This document shows positions 1 to 6,387 of a DNA stretch of 6,498 bases, piece after piece. The stretch comes from Elusimicrobiota bacterium. Its GTDB lineage: Bacteria > CG03. Every line of letters starts with the position of its first letter. Positions within the stretch are counted from its first letter, which is position 1. The DNA is taken from positions 1 to 6,498 of the forward strand of contig JAGHAG010000132.1 in NCBI GenBank assembly GCA_021161625.1, read 5' to 3'. The translations under genes and the position numbers were made by a program. The notes below the pieces were generated by a model. That model made no database searches and had not been told where the DNA came from. It worked only from the letters and a program-made list of their open reading frames with translations.

Positions 1-1116
1 AATTGTGCAGAATTGAACAGTTTTCACACCAATTGCAAGAAAATGCGCTGCCTGTTTGTAGGTCATTGGACCACCATTGCCTGAAATAACAATTCCTTCA
101 GGAACCGCATCTATAAGTGTTTTATAACTTATGGGAGCAACCCCTTCACCGCTCATACCAAGAACAACACCATCTTCCCACTTCTTTTTTCCTCTTGGCT
201 GAAAATCAACGACTGGAAATGTGTTGGCAAGAGTAATTCCTGCTTTTTTGTCAGGATATTTTGCAAAAACCTCTTTTATTGCTCTGACAATCGGAACAAT
301 TGAGGTTACTGCACCTGTAAGTTTAAAAAGTTTTGGTATGTCAGGGTCAGAAACTTCCATAACCCAGTCAACGATTTTTGCAGTGAGGGCTGCATTCTGT
401 GAAACAATGTCTCCCTCAGTTCCATCACCACCCTGTGGACAGGAGAGAGAATATTCAATTCCCATTGCTCCTGCATTTTCAAGACGTTTTGTGTTTGACT
501 GCCATCCTTTTTTATCCTCTTCATCATTGCCTGTAACAGGTCCACCTGTTGAAACAAGCGTGAGTTTTTCAGGAAATTCCTTTACGAGTTTTTCAACTTC
601 TTTTTCAACCCTGTCAAGAAGGTGTCCTGAAACATTGTCGCAGTTTCCATAGGTTGTATCATTAAAAACATGCATGTATTCAGATGGAATGTGTATTGGT
701 CCTTTTGCAAAAGTTGTCTTCATAACTCCACCACTCCAGCCATTTTCATACGCTTTTTTCATCTGCTCATAACCATCAGATGGCGGTGCAGCAGAAAGCA
801 GAAAAGGAGTTTCAATTTTTCTTCCAAAAAACTCTGCGCTCAAATCAACAGGCACATGCACATATCCGGGCAAAACAACTGAACTTTTTGTCTTTTTCTT
901 GATTTTAGGCTTTGCCTCATTGAAAACAAAGGCAGAAACTTCCTCTGCTGTGTTCTTCCCGCTTGCAACTGCTTCAACAACTGTTGTAGGACCATTTATG
1001 CAATCGCCTGCAAAAAATACTCCCTTTTGTTTCTTAAAATTTCCCCTTACTCTTGTGCCAATTGAAATAATAACATGGGAGATGTCAGACCTTATCTGCT
1101 CACACCCTTTTATAAC
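1..1116 (-). CDS. Dihydropyrimidine dehydrogenase-like flavoprotein, part after an in-frame TAG (end of FAD/NAD(P) module plus FMN TIM barrel; runs off left edge)
   Basis: This is the uninterrupted continuation, in the same frame, of the protein that starts at 2124. All 372 triplets from the TAG to the window edge are sense codons. Counting from the codon after TAG, residues 14-20 (HVIISIG) and 32-43 (GVFFAGDCINGP) are the last strand and FAD-closing motif of the GltD-like oxidoreductase fold. Residues about 60-80 are a lysine-rich linker. From about 85 a dihydroorotate dehydrogenase/PreA-type FMN barrel follows: MKTTF (132-136), SLSCPQ (223-228, usually N-x-SCP), FKLTG (264-268), ANTF (297-300), GMSGEG (about 320-325) and SGNGG (345-349). 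The barrel end, and any C-terminal ferredoxin domain as in DPD, lie outside the window. There is no Shine-Dalgarno and no nearby ATG after the TAG, and the FAD motif would be cut, so separate translation is unlikely. The substrate is unknown; reduction or oxidation of a pyrimidine-like ring is only a family-based guess. Confidence 0.8.
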
Positions 1117-1119
1117 CTA
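1117..1119 (-). other. In-frame TAG codon inside the flavoprotein gene
   Basis: On the plus strand the triplet is CTA, so the minus-strand codon is TAG, between LKDI and VIKG. Both sides stay in one frame and both belong to the same domain fold, so there is no frameshift. One base change would restore Gln (CAG), Lys (AAG), Glu (GAG), Trp (TGG) or Leu (TTG). Explanations, in my order of likelihood, are a nonsense mutation or pseudogene, a sequence or assembly error, and readthrough or UAG reassignment (pyrrolysine or Gln-type codes). Confidence 0.95.
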
Positions 1120-2124
1120 TATATCTTTGAGTGAGAATTTTTTTCCGACAAGTTTAACTTTTGCTGTTTTTAGGTTTAAAATTTTTCCTTTCTTCACATT
1201 TATTGAAAGAACAGTTGTTCTTCCTGAAACCTCAATACCATTTTCAAAAAGTTCTTGCTTTTCTTTTTCTGTAAGTGGCATTTCCGCTAATGTCTCAAGA
1301 GCAAACATCTCAACGCTTTTTGCCCCGCGTTTTTTTGCAGTTACCGCACAGTCAACTGCTGTTGCCCCACCACCAATAACTGCGACCTTGCCGGTAAACT
1401 TGTATTTCTTTGGATTGCTCAGATAGTCCACCATTGTTATTGCTTTTTCTTCTCCCTTTATTCCTGGCAAAACTGGCTGCCACAAACCAACCGCAACAAC
1501 AACTGCATCGTATTCCTCAAGCAATTCAAAAGCTCTATCTATTTTTTTACCTGTTTCTATTTCAATGTCGCCAAGAGTTTTAACGAATTCTATGTCTCCC
1601 TCTATAACTCTTCTTGGAAGCCTGAAATCAGGTATGAGATTCAGGGCACCACCTGGTTTTTTCTTCTCTTCATAAATTTTAACCTTAAATCCCTTCTGGG
1701 CTAAAAAGGCAGCGCAGGAAAGTCCTGCAGGACCTGAGCCAACAATCGCAACCTTTTTGCCATTTGAGCGTGGTTTTAAAAATTCAGGAATGCCACCGAG
1801 TTCTTTTGCTTTTTGAATAATGTATGCCTGAACTTCTGGAATTTTTACAGAACCATCAAAATCTCTGCGAGAACACTTTGCCATACAGTGGCGGTCAGGA
1901 CAGACAAATCCACAAATTCCACCAAGGGGATTGTTTTTCATAATTATTGCTGCTGCTCTTAAAAAATCCTGTTTTTCCATAAGGCGGGATGCCATTATAA
2001 AATCAAAAGGAGAACAACCCGCAGGGCACCCATCCTTACAGGGTCTTTCTTCACAATATTCACACTTCAAAACTTCATTTTTAAACTGCATTTCTGTCAA
2101 AATTTTTTTAGAAAGTTCAGCCAT
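1117..2124 (-). CDS. Dihydropyrimidine dehydrogenase/GltD-like flavoprotein, N-terminal Fe-S, FAD and NAD(P) part, ending at an in-frame TAG
   Basis: This 335-residue segment is the front half of an NAD(P)H-dependent Fe-S flavoprotein. Residues 21-37 carry C21xxC24xxxxC29xxxC33 and C37, and residues 71-84 carry C71xxxC75xxxxC80xxxC84. These are the two cysteine groups expected for the paired [4Fe-4S] clusters of the glutamate synthase small subunit and DPD N-terminal domain. The first Rossmann motif (GSGPAG, 129-134) binds FAD and is followed by KPGGALNLIPDFRLP (156-170). The second (GGGATA, 251-256) binds NAD(P). The ATG is preceded by AAGGAGG (2131-2137) with a 6-base spacer, so the start is secure. 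It lies 51 bases after the second HEAT-repeat gene with no terminator between, so co-transcription is likely. The segment ends abruptly before the last strand of the fold, which continues in frame beyond the TAG. The intended product is therefore at least 708 residues. It is probably cytoplasmic, as no signal peptide is seen. Confidence 0.88.
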   Translation of the reverse strand: MAELSKKILTEMQFKNEVLKCEYCEERPCKDGCPAGCSPFDFIMASRLMEKQDFLRAAAIIMKNNPLGGICGFVCPDRHCMAKCSRRDFDGSVKIPEVQAYIIQKAKELGGIPEFLKPRSNGKKVAIVGSGPAGLSCAAFLAQKGFKVKIYEEKKKPGGALNLIPDFRLPRRVIEGDIEFVKTLGDIEIETGKKIDRAFELLEEYDAVVVAVGLWQPVLPGIKGEEKAITMVDYLSNPKKYKFTGKVAVIGGGATAVDCAVTAKKRGAKSVEMFALETLAEMPLTEKEKQELFENGIEVSGRTTVLSINVKKGKILNLKTAKVKLVGKKFSLKDI

Positions 2125-2130
2125 ATCCTG

Positions 2131-2137
2131 CCTCCTT
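2131..2137 (-). promoter_or_regulatory. Ribosome binding site of the flavoprotein gene
   Basis: On the minus strand AAGGAGG sits 6 bases before the ATG at 2124. It is a strong match to the 16S rRNA tail, so the broken gene still keeps an efficient start. Confidence 0.8.
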
Positions 2138-2175
2138 CCTCAGTTTGGCAAATATCCACAATAGGGATGAGTAAT

Positions 2176-3114
2176 TTATTTCTTCTCTTTTTCAGGTTTT
2201 GGAAGTTTTATTTTTAGATAGGATGCTGCCATTTCTGCATCCCTTTTAATTCTTGAATCAGAACTTTTCCATGCTTCTATTACAACATTTTTAACATCAT
2301 CATTGCTTTTACCAATGCTTGTAAGGGCTCTTAAGCCTGCTCTTTTTATATTGACATTTTTGTCCTTTGCTGCTTTGAGTGCAATTTCAAAACCCTCCTC
2401 ACTCCCAAGTTTTCCAAGAGCATCCGCAATTGCAACTTTGACTTCCAGGTCCTTCTCACTTTCCAGATATTTGACAAGTGCCTTTATTACTTTTTTGTCT
2501 TTATTTCCAATTTCACCAAGGGCTCTTGCAGAATAAAGACGCACATTTTTATCTGCATCTTTGAGGCATTCAACCAATTTCTCACAAGCCTTTCTCACTC
2601 GTAATCTTCCAAGAGAACTTGCTGCAATTGTTTTTATTCTTGGATTTTTCTCACTTAGAGCTTCTATAAGGACATCCGCTGCGGAGATGTCCCCAATTAC
2701 CCCTAAAACATTCAATACTGAAATTTTCAACCCAACATCTTTTTCTGTTTTATAATAATCTGTAAGAGGTTTCACAGATGCCTTATCTCTCAAATAACCA
2801 AGGGCAACAATTGCAGTTGCTCTTACATTTCGGTTTTCATCGCCAAGTGCTTTTATTAAAGCAGAGGTTGCAGACCTGTCTCTTAAGTTTCCGAGAGCTT
2901 CTGCTGCCTGTGCCCTGACACCAAAGTCCGGGTCATTTTGAAGGAGTTCTTTAAGTTTTGAAATAACATCCTTATTTCTTACCCGGGATAATCTTGCAAC
3001 AGCATTTCTTCTTACAACAGGAGATGTGCTTTCAAGAAGTTGAAATTCTTTTTTTAAGTCCACTGCAAAAAGGAAACTCGCAAAACATACCAGACAAAAA
3101 AATTTCTTAATCAT
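2176..3114 (-). CDS. Exported HEAT-repeat protein (second of a tandem pair)
   Basis: A 312-residue protein with a signal peptide (MIKK, hydrophobic residues 5-16, likely cleavage after A17 in FLFA|VDL), so it is expected outside the cytoplasm. The rest is about nine HEAT-like (PBS-lyase/EZ-HEAT type) helical repeats of 31-34 residues. They are marked by a [VIL][RK] pair in the second helix at about 34, 66, 97, 129, 160, 191, 225, 256 and 289. The best units contain NVRATAIVALGYLRD and NVRLYSARALGEIG. A lysine-rich tail (residues 303-312) ends the chain. HEAT solenoids are usually scaffolds for protein binding; no catalytic motif is visible and the partner is unknown. Its ATG overlaps the TGA of the upstream paralogue (ATGA, 3111-3114). 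AGGAGG at 3122-3127, 7 bases ahead, lies inside the upstream coding end, so translation is probably coupled. It stops at TAA. Confidence 0.88.
   Translation of the reverse strand: MIKKFFCLVCFASFLFAVDLKKEFQLLESTSPVVRRNAVARLSRVRNKDVISKLKELLQNDPDFGVRAQAAEALGNLRDRSATSALIKALGDENRNVRATAIVALGYLRDKASVKPLTDYYKTEKDVGLKISVLNVLGVIGDISAADVLIEALSEKNPRIKTIAASSLGRLRVRKACEKLVECLKDADKNVRLYSARALGEIGNKDKKVIKALVKYLESEKDLEVKVAIADALGKLGSEEGFEIALKAAKDKNVNIKRAGLRALTSIGKSNDDVKNVVIEAWKSSDSRIKRDAEMAASYLKIKLPKPEKEKK
3111..3114 (-). promoter_or_regulatory. ATGA start/stop overlap coupling the two HEAT genes
   Basis: On the minus strand the four bases ATGA give both the start of the second HEAT gene and the TGA stop of the first. 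With AGGAGG placed 7 bases upstream inside the first gene, this is the classic arrangement for translational coupling and roughly equal output of both proteins. Confidence 0.8.
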
Positions 3115-4016
3115 TTTTCTTCCTCCTCTGTTTTAAAATTATTTTTTACAAAATTTCTCACTGATGAATCAGGGTCATTAAGCAATCCTTTTAAAAGAGT
3201 TTTGCTTTCGTCATCATCATAATACAGAAGAACTTTTGCTGCTTCAATGCGGATTTGAGGGTCGGGATTTTTCAATGCCTTTTTAACAATATCCTTGCCT
3301 GAGGTATCCATATTCTGTGCAAGAACAAATGCTGAATAAAGTGCAATTTTTATGTCTTTGTTTTCTAAATTTTCTCTTAAAATTGGATACGCCTTTTCTA
3401 TATCAATTTTACTCATTGCAAAAAGAGCAGATTTTTTTACTGAAAGGGAATTTTCTTTTTCAAAAATTTCTTTTATTTTTTCAAATGCCTCTTTTATTTG
3501 CAATTCTGCAATTGCATTTAATGTTGCTGTTCTTATAATTTCACTCTTTTCATCAAGGAGTTTCAGGAGTTTGGTGCGTGCCTTCATAATTTTTAATTTG
3601 CCAATAACTTTCAGGGACTCCTTTATAACAATGAAGTTTGTATCATCCAGCATCTTAAGGATTTCATCCTGAATAATATCTTTTGGAAAATTTGCTAATG
3701 CAACAATTGCATCTGCTCTTATGACAGCGAGTTCATCGCGAAGACACCTGTGTAAAATTTCAAACGATTTTAATGTAATAAAATTTCCCAGCCCGGAAAC
3801 AGCCATTCTTTTTGTAAAAATGTCATCGCTCTCCAATGCAAGTTCCAGCAATTGAGGAGCAAAAGAAAGCGTTGAGTGAGCAACCTCATAAACCGCCTGT
3901 CTTCTTTCAAGGTCACGGGATGAAGTGATTCTCTTTTTTAATTCCTCAAAAGTTTGTGGAAAACATACTCCCTGAATTAAAAAAACAAACACAAAAAATT
4001 TAACTACTTTTCTCAT
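3111..4016 (-). CDS. Exported HEAT-repeat protein (first of a tandem pair)
   Basis: A 301-residue protein with a basic N-terminus (MRKVVK) and hydrophobic stretch (residues 7-15), then a possible cleavage zone around GVCFPQ (16-21). There is a Cys at 18, but QGV before it is not a good lipobox, so a type I signal peptide is more likely than a lipoprotein. About nine HEAT-like repeats follow, spaced 29-33 residues, with [IVT][RK] pairs near 68, 99, 131, 161, 193, 222, 255 and 286 and a first unit around 36-42. The repeats are more divergent than those of its neighbour, with Ile/Phe and Lys/Glu replacing the typical Ala-Leu-Gly pattern. The acidic TEEEEK tail encodes the Shine-Dalgarno of the next gene. 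The equal repeat number and adjacent position suggest an old gene duplication. The function is unknown; a periplasmic or envelope scaffold is plausible. The start is the only reasonable ATG, although its AGAAGG sits directly against it with no spacer. Confidence 0.85.
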   Translation of the reverse strand: MRKVVKFFVFVFLIQGVCFPQTFEELKKRITSSRDLERRQAVYEVAHSTLSFAPQLLELALESDDIFTKRMAVSGLGNFITLKSFEILHRCLRDELAVIRADAIVALANFPKDIIQDEILKMLDDTNFIVIKESLKVIGKLKIMKARTKLLKLLDEKSEIIRTATLNAIAELQIKEAFEKIKEIFEKENSLSVKKSALFAMSKIDIEKAYPILRENLENKDIKIALYSAFVLAQNMDTSGKDIVKKALKNPDPQIRIEAAKVLLYYDDDESKTLLKGLLNDPDSSVRNFVKNNFKTEEEEK

Positions 4017-4054
4017 CCTTCTACATTTGTCATTTTTAATTTTTCATTTCATCT

Positions 4055-4105
4055 AATCCCCTCTATTTCCCCCCTTTTTCAAAGGGGGGAATACAAAGGG
4101 GGATT
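4055..4105. repeat. Nested palindrome with C and G runs (REP-like)
   Basis: The inner arms TTCCCCCCTTT (4067-4077) and AAAGGGGGGAA (4081-4091) are perfect 11-base complements around a 3-base loop. The outer arms AATCCCC (4055-4061) and GGGGATT (4099-4105) pair across them. The right side repeats the AAAGGGGG core. This resembles the widespread C-run/G-run intergenic repeats of many bacterial genomes, which is from memory rather than a search. On the plus strand it ends in TTTT, but the T-run is too short to call a terminator. Confidence 0.7.
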
Positions 4106-4108
4106 TTC

Positions 4109-4143
4109 TGACTTCCAACCTCCGACTTCCGACTTCTGGATTC
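4109..4143. repeat. Heptanucleotide tandem array 1 (CGACTTC-type)
   Basis: Five consecutive 7-base units read TGACTTC, CAACCTC, CGACTTC, CGACTTC and TGGATTC. Two are identical and the others are degenerate. It begins a few bases after the C/G palindrome and runs into the left arm of the following hairpin. Confidence 0.55.
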
Positions 4144-4159
4144 CTGCTTACGCAGGAAT
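4140..4159. repeat. Hairpin repeat resembling dRS3 (ATTCC...GGAAT)
   Basis: ATTCCTGC (4140-4147) and GCAGGAAT (4152-4159) are perfect 8-base inverted arms around TTAC. The form matches the Neisseria dRS3 layout, ATTCCC-N8-GGGAAT, with T/A in place of the last C/G of each arm. Similar repeats ending in GGAATGACA are common between genes in many bacteria. It is followed by a partial extra right arm at 4172-4182. Confidence 0.65.
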
Positions 4160-4182
4160 GACATACAGGGTAGGAATGACAT
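4154..4182. repeat. 11-base direct repeat AGGAATGACAT
   Basis: AGGAATGACAT occurs at 4154-4164 and again at 4172-4182, an 18-base period. The first copy is the right arm of the hairpin plus its flank. The second has no left arm, so it looks like the remnant of a second hairpin copy. Confidence 0.65.
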
Positions 4183-4186
4183 TTTG

Positions 4187-4214
4187 TCTATCCTCTATCC
4201 TCTGTCCTCTATCC
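4187..4214. repeat. Heptanucleotide tandem array 2 (TCTATCC)
   Basis: Four head-to-tail 7-base units read TCTATCC, TCTATCC, TCTGTCC and TCTATCC, with one mismatch in 28 bases. On the minus strand the unit reads GGATAGA, so a transcript toward the HEAT genes would be purine-rich and hold several weak Shine-Dalgarno-like AGAGGA matches that lead to no start codon. Confidence 0.75.
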
Positions 4215-4262
4215 ACTTTTTTTCTTGTCACTTTATTCTCTTGTCTCCATATCACTTTATAT

Positions 4263-4291
4263 ATTATGCTTTTTTCACGAAATTTTTGCAA
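4263..4291 (-). promoter_or_regulatory. Possible promoter for the HEAT/flavoprotein unit, overlapping the end of recG
   Basis: On the minus strand TTGCAA (4286-4291) and CATAAT (4263-4268) are separated by 17 bases, close to the sigma-70 pattern. Initiation near 4256 would give a leader of about 240 bases that crosses all the repeats before the first HEAT ATG. In such AT-rich sequence a match of this quality can arise by chance. Confidence 0.25.
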
Positions 4292-6386
4292 GATGAAAAC
4301 CTGAAGCAAACCTCTTGAATATTCTTTTTTTTATTTCAGGGGCAAATTTGAGAGATGGGTCATTCTTCAAAATCTTAAAAGCAACATTTCTTGCAAGACG
4401 CAAAAGTTTAAGGTCAGAAATTTCATCCTGAAACATCGCTTCAAGTGTCAAATTATAGGAAAACTTTACATCCATACGACCGTGCTGTTCTGTTCCAAAA
4501 TACTGTCCTGCCCCTCTTAAAATAAGGTCTTTTTCAGCAAGTTCAAAACCATCATTGCACTTTAAAAAATATGATATCCTTTTTAATGCACGGGCGTCTG
4601 CGGTTTCTACTGTTACAATACAGGTGGATTTTGCGCTACCTCTTCCAATTCTTCCTCTTAACTGATGGAGTGTGCTTAATCCGAAATTCTCAGCCCCTTC
4701 TATGATCATAATTGTTGCATTTGGAACATCAATGCCAACTTCAACAACCGTTGTTGAAACAAGTATCTGAATACGCCTTTTTGAAAAATCATCCAGAACT
4801 TTTTTCTTCTCTGCTGGAGAAAGTTTCCCATGTAAAAGGCCTATTCTGAAATCAGGGAAAATTTCCTGTGAAAAAAGTTTATATGCAGTAGTTACATTTT
4901 TTTCATCCTCATTTTCTATAACAGGATAAACAATGTATGCCTGATGCCCTTTCTCAATCTCTTTTCTAACCCTTTCATACGCTTCGTCTGAAGAGAGTTG
5001 AATTGTTTCAACAGGTTTTCTCCCCGAAGGAAGTTCCCTTATTTCAGTTTTTTCAAGGTCTCCAAAAAGGGTCATTGCAAGAGCGCGGGGGATTGGGGTT
5101 GCTGTCATAACAAGAATGTCAGGAGAAATTGCTTTCTGGGTGAGAATGGCTTTTTGATAGAGCCCAAACCTCTGCTGTTCGTCAATTATTATAAGAGCGA
5201 GGTTTTTAAATTTCACACTTTCCTCAAAAATTGCGTGTGTGCCAATAACAATGTCAACCTGCCCTTCTTTTATTTTTTTTATCATTTCTTTTTTCTCTTT
5301 TGCCTTCATACCGCCGACGAGTATGCCTATATTTACCGGAAGTCCTTTAAGAAGTTTCTTCATTGTTTCATAGTGCTGCCATGCAAGATTTAAGGTCGGA
5401 GCAAGAAAGGCGGTCTGAAATCCATTTTCCTTTATCAGAAGAGCCGCTGAAAGAGCAACAACCGTTTTTCCGCTTCCCACATCTCCCTGAAGAAGGCGAT
5501 GCATTGGATAGGGGGAAAGAAGGTCGTTAAAAATTTCAAGAATTGCTTTTTTTTGACCTTCTGTAAATTCAAACGGAAGATTTTTTCTCCATGGGGTTAA
5601 AATGTTTTTTTTAAGAGTGTATTTTCTTGGCTTTTTAGTTTTTTTAAAGGAAAAATGATTGTAAGCAACCGCACATTCATAAATAAAAAAATCCTCAAAT
5701 TTTAACCTCTTATATGCTTTTGCCTGTTCTTCAAATGTCTCAGGAAAATGCACTTTTTTAAATGCCTCATCTCTTCTCATAAAAGCAAACTCTCTTAAAA
5801 CAGAATTTGGTATAAATTCAACTGCGTTTCTCGAATAACTTTCAAGAGCATTAAAGATCCATCTTCTGTATATTGAAAGATTTATATTTTTTGAAGTTTT
5901 ATAAACAGGCACAATTCTAAAAAAAGAAAGTGTCCCATTCTTCAAAATTTCAAAGTCAAAATTTGAGAAAAAAATTCCAGAAGGGGTCAAATTGATGTTG
6001 CCCCAGACAGCGATTTTTTTGCCGACTTCAAGAAACTTCAAAGCATACTTTATTCTCTGCTTGAAAAAAAGAAGATTAAACTGCCCGCTTTTTTCATGGT
6101 CTTCTACCACAACCGTGAGAATCTGAGCCCTTCTTCTTGGTGATTTTGATGAAATAATTTTCTGAATTGTTCCTGTCATAAAACAGAGTTCAGGAATTAA
6201 CGCCATGGATAGAATTTTTTTAACAGAAAGCGGCGTTTTTCTATCTTCACTTCTAAAAGGAAATCTGTAAAAGAGGTCTTCCACTGTAAAAACATTTAAT
6301 TTTTCAAGATATTGTGAATTTTTTGGTCCTATTCCTTTCACAAATTGCACTGAAATTTCGCTAATGTCTCTTTTTTTCATTTGCAT
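4275..6386 (-). CDS. recG: ATP-dependent DNA helicase RecG
   Basis: RecG is a double-stranded DNA translocase that remodels stalled replication forks and Holliday junctions in the cytoplasm. The 703 residues fit the family's usual length of about 680-780. Residues 13-50 hold the N-terminal helix-hairpin-helix-like element (VKGIGPK) and RFPFR leading into the wedge/OB domain (about 60-150). The helicase core has Walker A GDVGSGKT (301-308), AFLAPT (326-331), motif II DEQQRFG (402-408, usually DEQH), TATPIPR (428-434), LHGKLSP (518-524), STTVVEVGID (544-553) and motif VI QLRGRIGRG (575-583). The C-terminal RecG-specific TRG region is present (GFELAEKDLILRGAG, 613-627, then FGTEQHG). It is complete and ends at TGA. 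The longest start is given; an ATG two codons inside (6380) is equally plausible and would suit a leaderless transcript. No Shine-Dalgarno precedes either. It is divergent from rpmB; recG and rpmB are often close neighbours in other bacteria. Confidence 0.97.
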   Translation of the reverse strand: MQMKKRDISEISVQFVKGIGPKNSQYLEKLNVFTVEDLFYRFPFRSEDRKTPLSVKKILSMALIPELCFMTGTIQKIISSKSPRRRAQILTVVVEDHEKSGQFNLLFFKQRIKYALKFLEVGKKIAVWGNINLTPSGIFFSNFDFEILKNGTLSFFRIVPVYKTSKNINLSIYRRWIFNALESYSRNAVEFIPNSVLREFAFMRRDEAFKKVHFPETFEEQAKAYKRLKFEDFFIYECAVAYNHFSFKKTKKPRKYTLKKNILTPWRKNLPFEFTEGQKKAILEIFNDLLSPYPMHRLLQGDVGSGKTVVALSAALLIKENGFQTAFLAPTLNLAWQHYETMKKLLKGLPVNIGILVGGMKAKEKKEMIKKIKEGQVDIVIGTHAIFEESVKFKNLALIIIDEQQRFGLYQKAILTQKAISPDILVMTATPIPRALAMTLFGDLEKTEIRELPSGRKPVETIQLSSDEAYERVRKEIEKGHQAYIVYPVIENEDEKNVTTAYKLFSQEIFPDFRIGLLHGKLSPAEKKKVLDDFSKRRIQILVSTTVVEVGIDVPNATIMIIEGAENFGLSTLHQLRGRIGRGSAKSTCIVTVETADARALKRISYFLKCNDGFELAEKDLILRGAGQYFGTEQHGRMDVKFSYNLTLEAMFQDEISDLKLLRLARNVAFKILKNDPSLKFAPEIKKRIFKRFASGFHLAKIS

Positions 6387-6387
6387 A

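Larger units (their letters stand above)
4017..4274. other. Gene-free, repeat-packed spacer between recG and the HEAT pair
   Basis: This 258-base gap contains no credible gene. From left to right it holds an AT-rich leader next to the HEAT start, a nested C/G-run palindrome (4055-4105), a heptad array (4109-4143), a hairpin resembling the Neisseria dRS3 type (4140-4159), a short direct repeat (4154-4182), a second heptad array (4187-4214), and a pyrimidine-rich stretch with imperfect repeats of TCTTGTC and TCACTTTAT (4223-4260). Neither palindrome is followed by a convincing T-run in the minus-strand direction, so no clear intrinsic terminator for recG is seen. Dense intergenic repeats of this kind are common debris of non-autonomous, REP-like elements. 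Confidence 0.75.

Noticed and set aside
221..652. A 143-codon plus-strand frame, and an 83-codon minus frame at 306-557
   Set aside because: Both are out of frame with the FMN-barrel sequence that covers the same bases and resemble no protein family; they are shadows of the real frame.
1..1116. The post-TAG part as a separate PreA-like gene with its own start
   Set aside because: No Shine-Dalgarno or nearby ATG follows the TAG, and the first 60 residues complete the upstream FAD/NAD(P) fold rather than starting a new domain.
1081..1140. A frameshift explanation for the broken flavoprotein
   Set aside because: The sequence before and after the stop is in the same frame with no insertion or deletion needed, so only the one codon is at issue.
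899..1426. A 175-codon plus-strand frame spanning the TAG region
   Set aside because: It is antisense to the flavoprotein, has no recognisable domain and no ribosome binding site, while the minus-strand frame has clear motifs on both sides.
4067..4091. Intrinsic terminator for recG in the C/G palindrome
   Set aside because: The stem is strong, but in the minus-strand direction it is followed by AUAGAGG rather than a U-run, and it lies about 180 bases past the recG stop.
4109..4214. CRISPR array
   Set aside because: Units are only 7 bases, are directly adjacent without spacers, and there are no cas genes nearby.
4998..5393. A 131-codon plus-strand frame inside recG
   Set aside because: It is antisense to conserved helicase motifs, rich in Phe, Cys and Asn in a way typical of shadow frames, and has no start signal.
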